NCBI GenBank assembly: GCA_964482395.1
Contig: CAYZXK010000072.1
Span: 1 to 7,739 of the forward strand
Direction of reading: 5' to 3'
Length of the DNA stretch: 7,739 nucleotides
Source of the DNA: CAYZXK01 sp964482395
GTDB lineage: Bacteria > Planctomycetota > Phycisphaerae > UBA1845 > Fen-1342
Both the position numbers and the translations under genes were made by a program. The number at the start of each line of letters is the position of its first letter. Position 1 is the stretch's first letter. The notes beneath the pieces are model-generated. The model searched no databases. It was given only the letters and a program-made list of their open reading frames with translations, and was not told where the DNA came from. Of the stretch, positions 5,101-7,739 are shown piece after piece.

Positions 5101-6843
5101 TCATTGCGGATCTATGGCTGGGTCCGGTCGGTCAAATGGGTTGGCGTCAGCGGCGGTGCCCGCCCCACCCTCAGCCTGGATCAACTTCCACAGGAACGCC
5201 CGCATGTTCGTGCCTTCATCATCCCACATCCGCTGATTGAGCAGGCGCTCTTTGAGCTTGATGGCCGACAGATGCTTGGGCTGATTGTGGAGGGCCATGC
5301 GGACGTTTAACAGAGCCAGCCCGCGGTGGCCGTGTTCCAGGCTCGATAGCGCTTGCTGGAAATAGGCCTGCGCCAGGCGTTCGCGTCCGGTGCCCAGCAG
5401 CCCGCGACGGCAACCGACCCGGATCCTTTCCACGTCCTCGAACAGGTCGCGCTGGGCCCGTTTTTCGACCTCGGTCTCTTTGAGGATATGCACGGTCAGC
5501 AGGATGATGACCTCTTCGCGGACGGTCTGATCGCTGGTGGCGCCGAAGGCCAGTCCCAGCACCGGAATGTCGCCCAGCAGTGGAATCTGGGTTTTGGAGC
5601 CGACGGTCCGCTCGCGGAACAGTCCGCCGATCAGGGCCGTGTCGCCGTCGTCCACCAGCAGGTCCGCGTGGGCCTCGGTGGTTTCTTCGAAGGGCAGGTT
5701 GGCGGCGGTGAGTCCGCCGTTGCTGTCCTTGGGATGGACCAGCAGGCGCACGGTTCCGTCGTCGTTGATTATCGGGCGAAACTTGATCTGGGTGCCAGTC
5801 TCCAGGAACTGCACGGCCTGTATGGCGGCAGTCTCGGTGACCGTGGTAGTAAGGTACCCATCGCGGCGCCCGACGATTACTTCAGCTTCCTGCTTGTTGA
5901 GGGCCACGACCTTCGGGTTGGCCACCACCACCACGTCGGTAACTTCTTCCAGGGCCCGGATGAACGCGGCCACGTTGTTGTTGATGATGCCGAAGGTGAA
6001 GCCACCGCCGGTGATGCTCCCGGTGAAGCTGGTATTCAGGTTGAAAGTGGTGTCCTGGAACTCGCTGGCCGGAAGCCGACCGGTTTTCAGGTTGGCCGAA
6101 GCGTTGCTGGTGCTGCCAACGTTCTCGAAGTCCACCCCGCCCAGCATGGTGAAGTCGATTCCGAACTGGTTGCTTTCGTTGAGCGTGGCCCGCAGCACGG
6201 TGGCTTCGATCAGCACCTGTTTGGGGCGCTGATCGATTTCCGCCAGCAGTCGGGCAGCAGCGCTGAGGCGGTCGGGGTAGTCGGTTATGATCAGGTAATC
6301 GGGGTTGGCGGCCCCCAGTTCGGTTTCTTTGCCCCCGGCCGACTTGCCACCGGCGCCGGCATCCCCGCCGCTGACCACCACGCTCGCTTGCGGACCCAGC
6401 ACTGCCCTGACCGCGGTCGCGGCTTCTTCGGGCCCGATATATCGCAGTTTGAAGACCCTCGTCGCGGGCGGCGGCCGCAAGCCGGCGATCTCTTCCGGCG
6501 TGCCCACAAAGATCGACCCGTTATAGTTGACAAAGGCATACTGGTTGGGCGTCAAAATGGCCTCCAGGGCCTGCTCCAGCGACACCGAGTAGAGGTTGGC
6601 TGACACCTGCCCCTTCACCTTGGTGCTGGTGACGATGTTGGACCGGGCCTGATAGCTGAGCATTTCCAGCAGCGTGGAAATCTCCATGTCCCGCACATGC
6701 AGGTCCAGCAGGCCGGCGTCGGTGACGGTGACGGCGGGGGTGTCGCCGCCCGGCGCGGGCTGGTCGGCCTGGCCGGAGGCGAACTGTACCCCAGGGGCGA
6801 TAAGTAGACTCAAAGCCGCCCAGAGCTTGGTCAGCGAAGGCAT
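5101..6843 (-). CDS. Short secretin of the type II secretion / type IV pilus family with a C-terminal extension
   Basis: Secretins form multimeric outer-membrane channels for pili or secreted proteins. The 580-residue product has a signal peptide (1-24, cut near ASG/QA). An N0/STN-like domain follows at about 46-115 (LHVRDMEISTLLEMLSYQ at 48-65) and one N1-type Secretin_N domain at about 128-208 (VFKLRYIGPEEA...), interrupted by a Gly-rich insert (159-180). The secretin core is about 209-455: VVVANPKVVALNKQEAEVIVG (305-325), TQIKFRPIINDDGTVRLLVHP (351-371), QIPLLGDIPVLGLAFG (419-434) and EEVIILLTVHIL (443-454). No N2/N3 repeats as in GspD and no AMIN domain as in PilQ are seen. Residues 456-580 form a helical extension with one TPR-like unit (about 489-521) and an acidic Pro-rich end. 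The ATG is supported by the signal peptide; the AGGGG in front is unusually close. Divergent from the pseudopilin gene. Confidence 0.95.
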   Translation of the reverse strand: MPSLTKLWAALSLLIAPGVQFASGQADQPAPGGDTPAVTVTDAGLLDLHVRDMEISTLLEMLSYQARSNIVTSTKVKGQVSANLYSVSLEQALEAILTPNQYAFVNYNGSIFVGTPEEIAGLRPPPATRVFKLRYIGPEEAATAVRAVLGPQASVVVSGGDAGAGGKSAGGKETELGAANPDYLIITDYPDRLSAAARLLAEIDQRPKQVLIEATVLRATLNESNQFGIDFTMLGGVDFENVGSTSNASANLKTGRLPASEFQDTTFNLNTSFTGSITGGGFTFGIINNNVAAFIRALEEVTDVVVVANPKVVALNKQEAEVIVGRRDGYLTTTVTETAAIQAVQFLETGTQIKFRPIINDDGTVRLLVHPKDSNGGLTAANLPFEETTEAHADLLVDDGDTALIGGLFRERTVGSKTQIPLLGDIPVLGLAFGATSDQTVREEVIILLTVHILKETEVEKRAQRDLFEDVERIRVGCRRGLLGTGRERLAQAYFQQALSSLEHGHRGLALLNVRMALHNQPKHLSAIKLKERLLNQRMWDDEGTNMRAFLWKLIQAEGGAGTAADANPFDRPDPAIDPQ

Positions 6844-6980
6844 ATCCCCTACATCGGAGGCCGCTCGCCGACAGGTTCAGGCCGGCTTACCGGACCGGCA
6901 GGTGCGCACAGCCCACGCGGCCCCAGGCCGCAGACCCTCGACGCGCACAAATTGCGACCCCGCCGAGGCGACCAGCAGAC

Positions 6981-6998
6981 AGCGGTTAACGAACCGCT
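6981..6998. promoter_or_regulatory. Perfect 7-bp inverted repeat, candidate operator in the divergent region
   Basis: AGCGGTT and AACCGCT flank a 4-base spacer, AACG. The element sits in the 180-base region between the divergent secretin and pseudopilin genes, 14 bases upstream of a GATAAT box (7013-7018) on the plus strand. That places it over the -35 region of any pseudopilin promoter there. Symmetry and position suit a dimeric DNA-binding protein; a transcript hairpin is the alternative. Confidence 0.4.
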
Positions 6999-7023
6999 TA
7001 CCCGGGCCAGTCGATAATCCACT

Positions 7024-7602
7024 GTGACGGTGCGGTCCGGCAGGCATGCGACGCAATCGGGTTTGGGCTGGCCCTCGCGGGCGACGGCCCCGGGCCACCG
7101 CCCCGCCAGTGATGCCGGCCGCCGGCCTGAGCGGATTTTGCGCGGCTTTACGCTCATCGAACTGGTCATAGTGGCCTGCATCCTCGCGATCCTGGCCGGC
7201 ATCGCGATCCCGCGCTTGGCGACCAGCCTGGCCTGGCGGCGAGTCGAATCGGCCGCCCTGCGGGTCTGCAACGACCTGAGACTGGCCGCCCGCTACGCCA
7301 AGCAGCGCAGCGCGAGCCAGACCGTCTCGTTCGACGCCACCGCCAACAGCTACCAACTGGTGGGCCGGCCGGATCTGGACCACCCGGGCAGCGAATATAC
7401 CGTCCTGCTCGGCCAGCCGCCGTACGAGGTGGCAATCGTGAGCGCGGACTTCGGCGGGGATGGCAGCGTGGTATTCGACGGCTTCGGCGTGCCGGACAGC
7501 GGCGGCAGCGTGATAATCAAGGCCGGTAAGCATCGCGTCATCGTCACGCTGGACGCAGCCACCGGCCAGACCGGCGTGGAAACCAGCGTCGTCCCGGGCT
7601 AG
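7024..7602 (+). CDS. GspH/FimT-like type II pseudopilin with long leader
   Basis: The product carries the class III prepilin signal: Arg40-Gly41 then FTLIELVIV (42-50). Prepilin peptidase would cut after Gly41 and methylate Phe42; Glu46 is the conserved Glu5 of the mature protein. The hydrophobic helix runs about 42-64 (ending IPRL). The rest resembles a GspH/FimT domain: CNDLRLAARYAKQRS (82-96), a central beta-rich part, and FDGFGVPDSGGSVIIKAG near 151-168 with a C-terminal strand and GQTGVE. GspH is a minor pseudopilin of the periplasmic pseudopilus. The first possible start is GTG at 7024, since an in-frame TAA lies at 7015-7017; it gives a 41-residue leader and has no ribosome binding site. 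TTG at 7063 or 7138 would give shorter leaders (28 or 3 residues). The true start is uncertain, the family is not. Its divergent partner is the secretin, which fits one secretion system. Confidence 0.9.
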   Translation: MTVRSGRHATQSGLGWPSRATAPGHRPASDAGRRPERILRGFTLIELVIVACILAILAGIAIPRLATSLAWRRVESAALRVCNDLRLAARYAKQRSASQTVSFDATANSYQLVGRPDLDHPGSEYTVLLGQPPYEVAIVSADFGGDGSVVFDGFGVPDSGGSVIIKAGKHRVIVTLDAATGQTGVETSVVPG

Positions 7603-7604
7603 CA

Positions 7605-7619
7605 GGTTGCTAAGCAACC
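7605..7619 (+). other. Small hairpin directly after the pseudopilin stop codon
   Basis: GGTTGC (7605-7610) and GCAACC (7614-7619) form a perfect 6-bp stem with loop TAA, beginning two bases after the TAG stop at 7600-7602. No clear T tract follows (CGGTTCTT), so as an intrinsic terminator it would be weak. It could also be the edge of a small repeat element extending into the right flank. Confidence 0.35.
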
Positions 7620-7739
7620 CGGTTCTTCGGATGGCGTGTAGTTCTCCGGCGTGTTTTCGGCGAGTTTGGGATTGTCGTTGTGGGTGAGTTGCGGTTCAGT
7701 GGGCGGCGACCAGGCGGCTCGCGGGCCGCGGAGCTACGC
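7620..7739. other. Unassigned, strand-skewed right-end segment
   Basis: The last 120 bases are G/T-rich on the plus strand, unlike the balanced GC-rich DNA next to them. On the minus strand a protein-like reading (HNDNPKLAENTPENYTPSEE, about 7618-7686) is visible, but this frame has a TAG at 7734-7736 and no usual start codon after it, and it ends at 7599. It is therefore not called a gene. A repeat or decayed coding remnant is possible; the window ends too soon to decide. Confidence 0.3.

Noticed and set aside
5353..6603. 416-codon plus-strand open frame
   Set aside because: It is antisense to the secretin, whose conserved core motifs are unambiguous. The Gly/Val/Asp/His-rich translation looks like a shadow.
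6877..7617. 246-codon minus-strand open frame over the pseudopilin
   Set aside because: The plus strand carries the prepilin signature GFTLIELVIV with a following GspH-like domain. The minus frame has no recognisable feature and would also cover the divergent control region.
7599..7733. Minus-strand end of a gene entering from the right edge
   Set aside because: The protein-like frame is closed by a TAG at 7734-7736 and has no ATG, GTG or TTG after it, so it cannot be a gene end running in from outside without a frameshift.

Overview
The window is about 7.7 kb of GC-rich bacterial chromosome, with no mobile element, RNA gene or CRISPR array that I can see. Compact genes on both strands, a signal-peptide FAS1 protein, a short secretin paired with a TPR lipoprotein, and an isolated type II-like pseudopilin are compatible with a Planctomycetota (Phycisphaerae-like) or related Gram-negative lineage. 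This assignment is inference from gene style only. The secretin does imply a cell with an outer membrane.

Left part (1-2499): the 5' end of valS (minus strand, running off the left edge) is divergent from an aromatic amino acid lyase of the histidine ammonia-lyase type (plus strand). The lyase has HAL-type substrate residues, but its cofactor triad reads Val-Ser-Gly instead of Ala-Ser-Gly. No other hut gene is in view.

Middle (2500-3850): a secreted fasciclin (FAS1) domain protein on the minus strand converges on the lyase. It is a self-contained transcription unit: a recognisable promoter, a 5' leader with an inverted repeat, a strong Shine-Dalgarno site and a clear intrinsic terminator with an eight-T tract. 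Lys/Pro/Glu-rich tails on both sides of its FAS1 domain share the same short motifs in mirror order. A gene-free stretch of about 310 bases follows.

Right part (3850-7739): a secretion or pilus locus. A 580-residue secretin and, 135 bases downstream, a TPR lipoprotein lie on the minus strand. A GspH/FimT-like pseudopilin lies divergently on the plus strand. The secretin would form the outer-membrane channel, the TPR lipoprotein is positioned to act like a pilotin, and the pseudopilin would belong to the periplasmic pseudopilus. The short divergent region holds a perfect 7-bp inverted repeat that could couple the two sides. The last 137 bases hold a small hairpin and a strand-skewed segment I cannot assign.

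The best leads are the VSG triad in the lyase, the compact secretin with its C-terminal extension and candidate TPR pilotin, and the mirror-ordered tails of the FAS1 protein.
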